Both the position numbers and the translations under genes were made by a program. From Apostichopus japonicus (lineage: Eukaryota; Echinodermata; Holothuroidea; Aspidochirotida; Stichopodidae), in contig NC_092566.1 of NCBI RefSeq assembly GCF_037975245.1, forward strand, positions 7,852,001-7,916,000: 64,000 bases of DNA, in the 5' to 3' direction. The notes below the pieces were generated by a model, which ran no database searches, had not been told where the DNA came from, and saw nothing but the letters and a program-made list of their open reading frames with translations. Of the stretch, positions 41,042-51,758 are shown one piece after another. Each line of letters opens with the position of its first letter. The first letter of the stretch is position 1.

Positions 41042-44000
41042 TCACTGAACTGAACTGCTGTATCTAAATTATGGTTCAGTTATATGAATACAATTTTAGC
41101 ATTAAGTTATGCGTCTAACTTCAATTAACAGTAAGAATGATGGACGTGTTGTGAGAAAGTTTCTGATGAAATACAAATAGCAAAGTAATGGAGATTCAAA
41201 TATTGATGTATATTGTTAGCCTTTATACCATGGCGCCTTCTGATAAAAGGAAATGGCATGTCCCCCCAACGTGAACGCACTGTACCCACCATAGTGCCTA
41301 CTCCCCAGCCGTCTTCCAAACCCCATTCCATCCATTCGGGAATTTGATTTTTTTTTTAAACCCTTTATATGGACTCATCAGCATTTAAGGTAGTAAGTAT
41401 AGGCCAAAAATTACAGCACGCTGCAATTGCTAGAAGTTTTTAATAAATGCATTCCTGGAGGTCTGTAACTCTCCAAATTGTTCTCAGACATTTTTAAGGA
41501 ACACGCAAGATGACTGAATGTCCCAGTGAGGACAAATTTCCTCGAAGGTTGTGTAATTAAAACAGTTTAAGAATTGTGTCCAAAGGTGACCATATTTGGA
41601 ATATCTAGCATATTTGGGGCCAATACGGCATACCTTAAAACGCAGGATAGTAGAAAGTAGACTTTGAGTTCTCCATTATTATAACATTATATATTACTAT
41701 TATAATGTCATTTCGTGGCACTTATTGAGTCACCTCCATGCATGAATAGCAATGACAAATATTGACATAAAGCTATATATACGAGGGGTTTGTTATCATA
41801 GAGTGTAATATATCAATGTATTTTTTTCACACTCAAATATGATATTTTCAACAGCAAATCTTGTGCCTGGTTTTACCTGTGTGGTGTGGAGTAGATATCG
41901 TTCTTGTATAGTACTAAACACAACATCATGTTCATATCAATGCTCAGTGATCATGTATAGTGATGAGTCGCCTGCTGTGAAGATGGTATGTTCAAAGGAA
42001 GTTGTCACTTACACTTGGCAAGTTTAATTATCTTCGCATGCTTTGCACCTAATCTTTTAATAAGATCGGTCTTTCCTTGATTAATGCGAAACCCGCTAGA
42101 CAACGAGAGTTCAACCACATTGAACATTTCTTAAATACCGTGCAAGAGAATGTAAAAATAAAAATAAAAAATAGAAGAAAAATGCATATTTTTGAAGCAT
42201 TTTTGTGTTAGTAAAAAAACATTTTACTAACAGACGAGTCAAAACTTCTTCATAGGATATAGGCAGGCCACACGTTTTCATATCTTGGTCTCGGGGTGTA
42301 AATAAATCAGGCATGGGAGGCGTGAATAAAGATGAGGGGTGGCGGTGGCCGAGGGTCTGGGTGGGAGAAGGACGGGAGAAAGAGGAAGGAGGGCACGGGT
42401 ATGGATATTTTTCTTGAAACAAAACTTGATCTGCTAACGTTGGTCTGCTCTCCTCACTCTCTGATCCTGTTCCTAAGTTCCGCGGCCCATCTGATGCTTT
42501 ATAACCCCCTCCTACCCCCTCACCAAATAAAAAGCTGGCCGCTGATCATAGACCCCTATGTCAAAGCAATAACTCACGGGCAAAGGGAGAAGAGCGAGTG
42601 ATTCCACTATGCAGAGGAATGATGGTGAACTAAAAAGGGCGAATATATCTACCTACGGACTCGGGAATAGGAGGGACGGGGAAGGAAGGCTGAAGGGAGG
42701 GGGAAGGTACGAAGTTATGACTCGCTACGTCATGGTAGAAATTAGGTGGCAACAAGCATTGACTGCAGTGTAACGACTGACTTCTTCGAAAATTTGCGAG
42801 GGAGAATAAAGACCATCAATCATTCACCAATTATTGAAGGATGGTGGAGATAGTAGAGAAATAAACATCAGTACAGAGTTGTAGACCGATAACAATATAT
42901 GCGACTGACTCTATGTGGCATACTACTCCATATATAGTCTGTATCGATCACGAAAATGGGCGAAAAACAACAGCAGATTCATCTTTATGTTATCAAACAG
43001 GATCTTTATTTATTTTCTTTTTTTTTTATTGTGTGGCTTGGATGTTGAAGAGCATGAATGAAAGTACATGTGATGCCAAAATTGGAGAAATTGAGGCAAT
43101 TTTAGACCACTTGAGGCCTCCCAAGAAGCAGCCTACGAAAAATATTCATTTATACAAGACAGTGACGAAAACATTGAGCTCTCATAGCTAAAAACATACA
43201 TGGTCATGATACGGAATATTGAAGGTGTCGTAATTGGCCATCGTGTCAGATATTCAGTGAGGGGGTATATGACTTAGATAATGAAAACAACTACTTTGAT
43301 GTTTGTAAGTCAATGGGGTATTTATATATGTGATTTCTACCTCCATTCCATACTTTCACATCGGTCTTATATGAGGTTACGTAATCGGCTAACTTCAGGG
43401 TACATTCCGATCGCATGTATAGAGCAGACGTATTTGACCTCGTTTTCTCTCTCTCCTCCACCTAACGCGTTTGGTGCTCATCGAGCAGCGCTGTACTATT
43501 CTGTTAGTGTTAAAAATTGCGCCAAACGGACACCGAAAACCTTCATATCTATATATGCATGGTTATCAGGCATCTCGTATCTATATATACATATATGGAG
43601 TATGTTATCTCTGGGGACAAATCACATGAATACCCCCTCTACATATGATCTGTTACAGTGACCGGATTAAAATCTTCTGAACTGGGGACGAACATTCAGT
43701 TCGATTTAGTTCAAGTTTACTATAATGACTGCATGATGAGTTCAGTACAGTGCAGTAGTACAGTATCAATGTCCACCTAAAGTAGAGACACTACAGCTGT
43801 TCTATGGACATCACCCGCTCCCTGCGTAATTGCCATTAGCAGCGTGTCCACTGTCTTAGTGGTCAAAAAGAGGGGGTGGGAAGGAACAGTCGGTGGGTGG
43901 AGGAGGGGACGGGGATAGTGGTTAGTATGAGGTATCATTGATTCGAATTGTTCTATCTGTCCAACAAATTTAATGTAATTTTTTATTGTTTTATTTGCGT

Positions 44001-44809
44001 ATCTATTAAGTATATGCCAAAGTTTCATAACTCCTGTGGGGATCTTGTTGAACTATAATGTAGGCTAAATAACATATGAAGTTTTATCTTTATCGATGTC
44101 CTTGAACGTCGAGTATGGTATTACCAGACTGTGTCCATCTGTTCACATCAAAAAGCAGCTGTGACGATTACGCAATCCTATATGCGTCTTTCGTCGTTAG
44201 AAGGCTTAATTACGTCACTATTGTCATGCGCAGTTCGGAAGCTGAAATCAAGATCAATCACGATACAGATTGCACAAAATTGTAAAAATAATTAAAAAAA
44301 TATTAGAATATTATATACATTTTGATATAATGAGCAATTCTACAAAAACGATCAAAGGCGCCAATTCAAAGAAATCTAAAAAGAAATAGAACCTTTAAAA
44401 CCAGTCAAAGTTCATAAACACAGTTTATGTGCACACAAAATGTGCTCATTATAAACGGTAGGCAGTATAGACCTAGCTGATCTTATCATATCCACAAAAC
44501 GTCGTAACTTTCGTCGAATATTAATTTTTTAAAAGTGGAAGAGTGAATTGGAAAAGCGGGATAGCTCTCATGATGTACCGTACTAGACTTGTGTCTTTTT
44601 TTTAAAGCTTTTATTAGTGTTTTCAAGTTACGACATGATATAATGCATTTATACCCTTTGTCAATATTGTTCTTTTCCTTTGTTTTTAGGGAAAACAACA
44701 GGATTATTTCAACATGTTGCATAGAGATACAACCGTGTATGTCGTGAATTAGAATGGTTCGAATTGAAAATTAATTCTAAAATGAATTGAGTAAATATTA
44801 TTGCTATAT

Positions 44810-44925
44810 TAGCCAATAGTGTTTATTGAATATTCATTAATATTAGTGAATATTCATTAATATTAGTGTTTATTGAATATTTATTAATATCAATAACATT
44901 AATATTGATGACGCAGTAGTATTTC
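44810..44925. repeat. AT-rich direct/inverted repeat cluster
   Basis: Several copies of TATTCATTAATATTAGTG and GTTTATTGAATAT, plus the palindromic ATTAATAT, are interleaved. It resembles a small AT-rich tandem array that can form stem-loops. No gene-like signal. Confidence 0.75.
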
Positions 44926-45098
44926 TCGTAGATTTTTAGAGTAAGACAACAATGGAGGGAAAATTGATGAATATTCTTAATTCGTCATAATGAACTTTGG
45001 ATCCCCCTCCCTTTACTGATAGCGTGGGCCGCCGCAGAAAAATTGCCCGCGGGTCACATTTTACCCACAACTGTATATTGTGTGCATTGCATTGTCGC

Positions 45099-45455
45099 CA
45101 ATGGCGTAGGAACCGGTGGGCTGAGGGCGCCAGCCCCCCAGTGAAAAATATGGAGGGGCGGAAGTATCATTCCCCCCCCGCTTCGCAAGTCAGAAAACCC
45201 CTTTTTCATTTCCAAATGAGAAAAAAAACTCATTTGGAGCACCAAATTGCATCTAAGGCCAGGTGAAAATGCAAAATTATTTATAAAATGGAGTTGGTGT
45301 TGAAGTGTGCTATATTGCACCAAATTGCATCTGAGGCCACCTGGAAATGCAAAAAAAAGGGGAGGGGGACACCCGCTCCCCTTAGACCCTTCCCCCAGGC
45401 CGGCTATCAGTCTTCACCCCCCCCCCCCACTCAAAAGTACCTTCCTACGCCACTG
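45099..45455. mobile_element. non-autonomous element with inverted termini (MITE-like)
   Basis: The left end reads CAATGGCGTAGGAACCGGT, and the right end, on the opposite strand, reads CAGTGGCGTAGGAAGGT, so the ends are inverted copies with about two to four mismatches. Inside are two direct copies of GCACCAAATTGCATCT(A/G)AGGCC, a poly-C/poly-G stretch near the right end, and no transposase. Size about 357 bp. The structure suits a miniature inverted-repeat element or a similar dispersed repeat. The target duplication is unclear (TCGC occurs close to both flanks but not flush). Open frames inside on both strands are not genes. Confidence 0.65.
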
Positions 45456-45756
45456 ATTCTCGCTACAGGTAAATAATCGAGGGCGCTCTTGCAAGTTAAC
45501 GGACTGAATTGTATTGACTTACTATGACTTAATCACGGAAGTATTACGTCTCAACGATTGCGATTAAAGTTATCAAGACTGAAGATTACGATGTTTTGTT
45601 TCTCAGAGAGACGTTTCTATAGCCTGTATTATCAAATATACATACAAACTCAAGTATGTCAAAATAAACTATGGACGAATGACAACCACGTCATGTCAAC
45701 TTTGACCCTGTTCCGTGTGAATACCATTCCTTAAATGGTGCCTAGTTGAGTGGCGC

Positions 45757-45774
45757 GCACGGGGGGGGGGGGGG
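45757..45774. repeat. long poly-G tract
   Basis: A run of about 16-17 G residues follows GTGGCGCGCAC. It is one of many G or C homopolymers (8 or more bases) in this window. Exact length is prone to sequencing error. Confidence 0.9.
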
Positions 45775-46406
45775 TTGGTGTAAGTTTTCTCCGACTGATT
45801 AATGATGGGCCTGAATCGTTATGGTAGGGCCAGAGGTGAATGTAGGATTATATAATGAAGAGGGTGCCACACTCTCCTTTGCGCACGCTTTACTGGCTTA
45901 GTTGAGACTTACAGGAGTGGGAGGAAGGGGAAAGGGTGGCTTTGGGAGCCTTCTCACAGATCTTTCTCCATTGAGAGCCCTATAACAAACACGGCGTTTA
46001 TTGATCAGAGTACGGATAAGATTCGGGATTTGATCACTCTATTCTGGTACTTGCAGAATTACGTTAAATACGAGGCAAAAATGGTATAAATGATGAATTG
46101 TTACTGCTTTGTTTAATACTGGTGTTTTAGGTCTCTATTATACGACCTTTCCGAGTTGATTTAATAGTCTATTTCATTTGATTCGAAACTAAAATTGCAT
46201 GAAAGTATATAGGTGATAGTAACGGGACTCAAATTTACCGAAGTTAAAATTGGGAAGTTTCCGTTTTTTTAGAATAAGAAATTTTTCAAACAGTGGATTA
46301 ATATTAACATTAAGGAATGCATTGACGAGCCGACATCATCACAAATTTAGACTTACAGGAAAATTGCAGAGATTAATAGCTATTTTTATCTAGAATATCT
46401 TGAATG

Positions 46407-46701
46407 TCGAATTAAATTGGCATCTGTCAGTTCCCGCAATCGGCATCATCATGACAGCTTCTTCCAATCAAGAGTGTTATGGATTGACATGTGACAAAGT
46501 CCTCCAATGAGAGTGAGAAACTGACATATGCCAACTTTATTCGACATATGCCGATTTCTAGTCCAATCAGAATACTACAGTTTCAGTGAAAACACAACAA
46601 ACTTTCATTTCTGGGGAAATTGTCAGTTGTCGATTTCTCGTACATAAGAAGATTTTGTCCAATGAGAGCACGAGAAGCTGAAATATGCCAATTTAATTCG
46701 A
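46407..46701. repeat. foldback element with related internal repeats
   Basis: The left arm TCGAATTAAATTGGCATCTG TCAG (46407-46430) is the reverse complement of the right arm 46678-46701 with about two mismatches. In between, TCCAATGAGAG occurs twice (about 46502 and 46658) and is followed each time by GAAACTGA(C/A)ATATGCCAA-like sequence. A partial inverted internal copy also exists (CGACATATGCC). It looks like a nested foldback or a non-autonomous DNA element. Ends and target duplication are not resolved. Confidence 0.65.
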
Positions 46702-47410
46702 TATTGGTAAATATTAGGACTTATGGCACCCAAGGCGCTGGGTATGACAATGGGGTACAGGAGGGCACCCTACGTTAGGAACCCTCTAACAGGGTTGGGT
46801 TCTAGTTTAGAAGGGTATCCCATGGGATGGTGGTACCAGGTCTGAGGCTCCCACACCCCCCCCCCCCCAACATTGCAGTCAAGCTGTCTGGTTTTACTTG
46901 TCGTTTGGCCAACTGTTTTCATCTGTTGAAAGATGCTGTCTTCCATCGTTGTGGCCTTCTCTCAATGCTACTATTCTTTTAGTTTAATTTATCGGCTTTA
47001 GTAATTAACGTTTCCCAACCTCAGGGAGCTGCATTCCTACACACACAGGCGCACCAACTCCATCGATAAAATATATCATGTCATAAATCCTATGTCATTG
47101 TACAGAAATAAGCAATAAAGGAGGGCGGTATGTAGAATCAATTTAATAAAGAGAAACTTTGGCCAAACTGTTTGATTTACGAGTCAAAGCTCGCGAAGAA
47201 GTATCAACATAAGTAAAACATTAAATTATCGCTCCATATTGAATATTTACGAGTTAGGAACTTTGGGTTCACTCTCCCTTCATCTATATAATAGGGTCGT
47301 TATTGTGTGCTAGATCATATCAGGGAATATCATTCGGTTTACGTTAAAACAAAATTGGACAATTTTCAGAGACCGCAACTACCCAGAAGGAATGCGAGTA
47401 TAGCCGTCTA

Positions 47411-47420
47411 GCGCCATCTA
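47411..47420 (-). promoter_or_regulatory. CTCF-like core motif
   Basis: GCGCCATCTA reads TAGATGGCGC on the minus strand and fits the animal CTCF core YAGRKGGCRS. It lies about 0.7 kb downstream of the receptor exon 1. A single 10-base match is weak by itself. Confidence 0.3.
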
Positions 47421-47594
47421 ATCAGCGGGTGACTGTTGCATTTATCATACTTAATGTCAGTACCTATTTCAATGAAATTACAAACTAAATCGTTAAAAAT
47501 ATCAAAGTTACAGTGTTGTAAATCAGTCATTTTGTCTTTTCTCAAGTCATGTCAAATCGCAAGTCATTTCATTTTAATACACGCCAAGTCACAT

Positions 47595-47696
47595 ATCAAA
47601 TATGTATAAAGTCATGCTATGACATGTATAAAGTATGAAATGTATAAAATGTATAAAGTTATGAAATGTATATGAAATGTATAAAGTCATGCTAGA
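47595..47696. repeat. ATGTATAAAGT tandem repeat
   Basis: Irregular repeats of ATGTATAAAGT(C/T)ATG and ATGAAATGTATAAA are present, with larger repeats of TATAAAGTCATGCTA at both ends. This is a short AT-rich minisatellite. Confidence 0.8.
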
Positions 47697-48097
47697 TGTA
47701 AGCGTAACGAAAGTCAACGGCTAGGGTTCAAAGGGCATCTTTGTGAAGTGTTGCCGGTCCGGTTCATGACGTGCATCAGTGAGTTGTTTTGCCTCAACCA
47801 TTGGCACCATGAAAGAAAACACAAAACGATGATAACTGAACGTGCCAGTAAAATGCATACAAAAAAAAAAAATGAAAGAAAACAGCATACAGAACTCTCC
47901 AACTAAATAGTCCACCACGGTGACCCTTAGAAGAGCATCTTGAATGTCATGCCCACACCTAAGATGTATCCAACCGTGGATACTCTGTCTCTGTCTCTGT
48001 TTGTCCTTGTCCCTTTCGTATCTCCCCCCCCCCCTTCCCTGCGCTAGGTGTTGAGTGTCTGCTATGGCAGGGTTGTTGTTGCCTATCATGGACTTAC

Positions 48098-48299
48098 CAT
48101 CCTCCCCAAGTTCTTCCAACGCCGAATGCCTATATACGGCTATGTGGCGGTATGTTTGAAATTTGACGTTGCTTTGCTTCATTAGATCAGGACAATAGCT
48201 TTGAGGTAACGCCTGTGAAGTTAGTATACAAACGAGGACCATGCAAGGATAGGTTGGGATGCCGAAAATGTAAAAGCGACAAACAGTTCCAAATGCCAT
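48098..48299 (-). CDS. BMPR1: probable first coding exon of the BMPR1-type receptor
   Basis: The exon opens with an ATG at 48299-48297, with G at +4 and an in-frame TAG three codons upstream. It encodes 67 codons plus one base and ends GAGGATG directly before a GTAAGTC donor. Residues 8-30 are hydrophobic and then polar (Pro-Cys-Met-Val-Leu-Val-Cys-Ile-Leu-Thr-Ser-Gln-Ala), which fits a signal peptide cleaved near Ser-Gln-Ala. The following ~38 residues are a linker of the kind found before the BMPR1 cysteine domain. The donor is phase 1, and joining to the acceptor at 4837 restores a Val codon and keeps the frame open into the Cys-Tyr-Cys motif. The open frame actually continues past the donor to 47721 (192 codons in all), so an unspliced ORF is the alternative. 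That extension runs through poly-G and low-complexity sequence. The link to exon 2 is inferred from phase, strand and the expected layout of the family, not from a transcript. Confidence 0.55.
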
Positions 48300-49473
48300 A
48301 TGCAACTAAAACCTCAATGTGGAAAACATATTTTTATGGCTTCCAATACCATGAATTACAATGTACTACAAATATGAACCACTAATGGTGTTGGATAACA
48401 TATAAAGTGTTATGTTGTTCATATATTGTTTAAAAAAACTAACATGTTTTGGTTGAGTTATTAGATTTAAATACAACAATCGATGAAAATTTACATTTAG
48501 GCCTGTACTGAGAAGCCGATGTTATCATGAACTTATCATGCATTAAAGGAGCTTACCAAGAGATTTATAGCGCATTTTAAAAGGTTACAATCTTTCACAC
48601 ATTACTAGCATACATCTATTGTTTTTGTTTTGTTTTGTATGATATAGCAAAGACAAAATTCTTCTTCTTTTTAAAAAAAATATATATATATATATATTAT
48701 GTAAAGACGTCCTTTTCACGGGTGAGGTAATGTGAACACACAGTCGTTGGTATGAGGAAGAGCCGGGAATGAAAACATACTTGATGGGAAGTTGCTTAGT
48801 AGCTTGAAATCATCACCAAGGATCGTGAATTTTTATTTTTGTGACCATCAACATCCACAAAAAACCACATAAACTCAACATCCCCTACAGGAGAAAAGAA
48901 ATCGGATGAGAACGACATTTTCATAGCGAGATAACATTTTCTATTATACTTTTCGTTTCATCCCCCACCGCCCCATCCCAGATTTAGGGTCATTCATCTG
49001 GATCAGTTTTTTAAAACGTTTAAAAAATTCACCTAAAATCGTTATGATATTCCTGCTTTCCAGACATAATATCATCTAACGAATGAATATATGTACCATC
49101 TTCTTACCAGGATAAGATAAGATAAAAAGAGATATTGAAAATACGAATATTTTTTTATTTTTTTTATTTTTTTTTATTAAGGCACGACCTTTTAGGGAAT
49201 ACAAACTTGCTATATTTAAAAACCTAGCTGTCAATTCCATTTTAGTGAACATCCATTGATTTAAGCTTTATAATTGGAAAAAATTGTAAATTATGATATT
49301 TAAAGTCTTTTCCCTGTCTCATATTCAGAGACTTGTTGACAACGAAGCCGTTACCGCCCCCACTTTCATCACTCCTTACTTTTGTCACACATCTAAAATG
49401 TAACTCACAAGTTTACTCAATGAAAGCCTGCTTATACTCGCTGTTCTTGTTTTTGTCTCTCTCTGTCTCAATT

Positions 49474-49475
<2 letters not shown>

Positions 49476-49545
<70 letters not shown>

Positions 49546-49596
49546 TATATCTATGTCAAAATATATATATATATATATATACATCTATATCTATGT

Positions 49597-49647
<51 letters not shown>
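49476..49647. repeat. large AT microsatellite with embedded 40-bp repeat
   Basis: (AT)n runs of about 65, 20 and 48 bases are separated by two identical copies of ACATCTATATCTATGTCAAA at 49541-49560 and 49581-49600. Interruption and AT tract have therefore been copied together as a 40-bp unit. Such tracts extrude cruciforms easily and are often mis-sized in assemblies. Confidence 0.95.
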
Positions 49648-49650
<3 letters not shown>

Positions 49651-49836
49651 CGAACGTCTTGACCGAGACTATTTTGAAAATGGTAATGAAGCCATTTCCA
49701 CCTACACCGTTCACTGATTTTTCCGAGAGCAAGACGAAAGGTTAATGCATGCTAGCAAAAAGCATGCCGTGAGCTTTGGGGGGGGGGGGGGGGACATGAC
49801 GGTGCGTTTCTGAAGGTACACGCCTCATTATTGTAG

Positions 49837-49848
49837 TGCGCGTGCGCG
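49837..49848 (-). promoter_or_regulatory. NRF1-type palindromic site in CpG-richer patch
   Basis: The minus strand reads CGCGCACGCGCA, an exact match to the NRF1 consensus YGCGCAYGCGCR. The surrounding 49.8-50.0 kb is richer in CpG (for example CTGTCGCGGCGCTCACACGCGCC near 49980) than the AT-rich background. It lies about 1.5 kb upstream of the proposed receptor start codon, on the right side for a minus-strand promoter. Promoter function is inferred. Confidence 0.4.
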
Positions 49849-51398
49849 CTGCAATATTGGCATTACTTGACAAGTGAATGATATCTACACGACTAGACGT
49901 TGAAACTTCAAGTTTCATATAGTCTCTGTACATTTGCAGTTCAGAGGCTAGCCTAGTATTCAACTTATTCTGAGCCTGTCGCGGCGCTCACACGCGCCCT
50001 CACTTTGTAGGTACCTACAATATGACTATACTCACTGGTGTGTTGTCCGACCAAAACATAACACCATGAAAAACCGAAAAGGTCTTCCTGATACTGCAAG
50101 CACTCCACGCGCACTACAATACTGCGTATTTGCAGGAAAATGCAGTAGTCACTTCATTTTAAAAGTTCTGCATATGTTCCACTTGCTGGATCTTTCAATC
50201 CTCTTTAAAGGAATATTAAACTGTACCCTCGTGAGAGACACTGTGTTGTCATTATATATGTTATAAAGGAGGATGTTTCATTTACTCCTCGAGTATATAT
50301 AGTTAAAAGAAGAATAAAACAGCTTTAGGGCGATTAAATAGCGTGGCTGTTTTATCCACTCCTCACGGAAGGCTGGGTTGTGTAGACAAAAAAAAGGGTC
50401 GAGTTAAACAGCCTCACTCTTGGTGAACATGACAACGGTTTGGATGGACGGAGAGAGGAGGTAAGGGGGTGCTTGGGACATTATCTGATACACATGGTAA
50501 AAAAGCGATGAGCACTGCATACATGCCTCTCTCCAAATCCTACCTATACTCCCTGAGCTCAAAAACAATAAATACTTCAAATTGAACCACATATAGACTT
50601 GCAAACTTCTTTCTACTATTTCGTTTATAAAAAGTTAAAGCACCATTTGTTAACTACCCCCCTCGCCCCCCCCCCCCTCCACCCCGTTCACTAGTACCAC
50701 CCATACAGAATAGTTCTCTTCTCTTCTTTCTACTGACGAATTGTTGGTTAAGTTGTTATACTTTAATCCTGTTTTGATAAGTTTTGGAACTTTTGTGGCA
50801 TTTATATTTATTTATCAGCGAAGACGTTGACAGATGATGAGCTATAGGTAACTTTAAACTTGTGCAAATTTTGCAAGATTACTACACCCACTCAATACTT
50901 ACCAATCTTTCACAATCTTTAATATTCACAGTTTTATCTTAATAAACTTCTGACGTGAAATGTTTCATATTTTCCTTAAATCGATTTTTTATTAAAGCAG
51001 TTCCGTTTCATGAAATCCGCTTTCCTCCCTGTCTAATAAATATCTCCTGTCAGGTTTTATTATTAACTCACCTGATGGATGGTCCCATTTTCTCTCCCAC
51101 TCCAGAATATATATTCGTCGTTATTTTAACGGATATGCAAAACCTTCTTAACACTTCTTTGCATTATTCCTTTCTTGAAGTCTTAAAATCTCAGGTAAAT
51201 ACTTGGTCCCTGAAAATAACCTTTTCCCATCTATTTATATTCCACCTACTCGCTGTGATCAACTTGGGAGTTGCAAAAAAAAATCTCTTAAACCACGAAT
51301 CACTTGAAAGGTCTAAAGATGACGATATACTGTAAATTATGACGTTTCATGATGTCATCGGAACGGACTTTCAATTTTGCTTCAAAATTCAAGATGCC

Positions 51399-51470
51399 AT
51401 GGCCTACGTGTCAGCTATCCAGGGAGGTGGTATGGGTGTAGCTAGTGAGAACTTTCACCAGGACTTAGAA
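51399..51470 (+). CDS. candidate first coding exon, unknown protein (plus strand)
   Basis: The ATG sits in GCCATGG, a near-ideal Kozak context. The 24-codon frame begins Met-Ala-Tyr-Val-Ser-Ala-Ile-Gln and ends Gln-Asp-Leu-Glu. It is followed by a perfect GTAAGT donor in phase 0. An alternative in-frame upstream ATG at 51339 would give 44 codons, and a TAA stops the frame just before it. Other frames over this stretch are closed, and base composition is higher in GC than the surroundings. I do not recognise the protein and found no following exon. It could be a short exon of a gene running right, or chance. Confidence 0.33.
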
Positions 51471-51748
51471 GTAAGTCAATGTGGTAATTCAAGTATGCTA
51501 GCATAAGGTAAATTTGTAGCAAGCCATATGAGACCTAATTTTGGGAAGACATCATAAAAACAATACAATGGACAGGTCTCTTTTTGTTACATTTGTATTT
51601 CATTATTTCTGATTTTTTGGTTATTAACAGAAAATCATTGGCTTCCTTCTTTGTAATGAAAATACGGATCGCATACGTATTAATTAATATTAGTATTAGT
51701 AATAATAGTTATATTTTGTTGAAACTGATTGGTGTGTTTTGTGCTTTA

Positions 51749-51758
51749 GCGCCCTCTA
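51749..51758 (-). promoter_or_regulatory. CTCF-like core motif
   Basis: GCGCCCTCTA reads TAGAGGGCGC on the minus strand, matching the CTCF core YAGRKGGCRS. It is set in a locally CpG-rich sequence (GCGCCCTCTATTCGCGGCAG). It points in the same direction as the motif at 47411-47420, and the two bracket the receptor exon 1. Confidence 0.33.

Larger units (their letters stand above)
4838..48097 (-). other. BMPR1: proposed first coding intron of the BMPR1-type gene (~43 kb)
   Basis: If the exons at 48098-48299 and 4687-4837 are joined, this whole interval is one intron. It begins GTAAGT (minus strand, 48092-48097) and ends TTTACAG. Both boundaries are phase 1, so the reading frame is preserved. 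No other convincing exon was seen inside on either strand. Open frames here are short, AT-rich and lack recognisable domains. The content is microsatellites, minisatellites, short tandem duplications, foldback elements and a LINE remnant, listed separately. Long first introns of developmental signalling genes often hold enhancers, but I cannot locate any from one sequence. Confidence 0.5.
48300..51338. other. 5' flank / possible 5' UTR region of the receptor gene
   Basis: No coding exon is supported here. A possible splice acceptor (…CCACATTGAG) lies a few bases upstream of the receptor start codon, so a non-coding 5' exon could lie further right. The stretch contains AT tracts at 48680-48698 and 49476-49647, a poly-G run at 49777-49793, a CpG-richer patch with an NRF1-type site at 49837-49848, and poly-C near 50666. 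Open frames up to 126 codons (for example 50955-51335 plus) are AT-rich, with no recognisable domain. Confidence 0.5.

Noticed and set aside
43281-43661. 126-codon plus-strand frame
   Set aside because: No domain, no splice logic, and codon content typical of AT-rich noncoding DNA.
47721-48097. Continuation of the 192-codon minus-strand open frame beyond the receptor exon 1 donor
   Set aside because: A strong GTAAGT donor at 48097 with matching phase is a better explanation. The extension passes through poly-G and GA/CT low-complexity sequence and ends without a recognisable domain.
50955-51335. 126-codon plus-strand frame just before the candidate exon at 51.4 kb
   Set aside because: Hydrophobic and AT-biased with no domain. 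It is in a different frame from the better-supported exon downstream.
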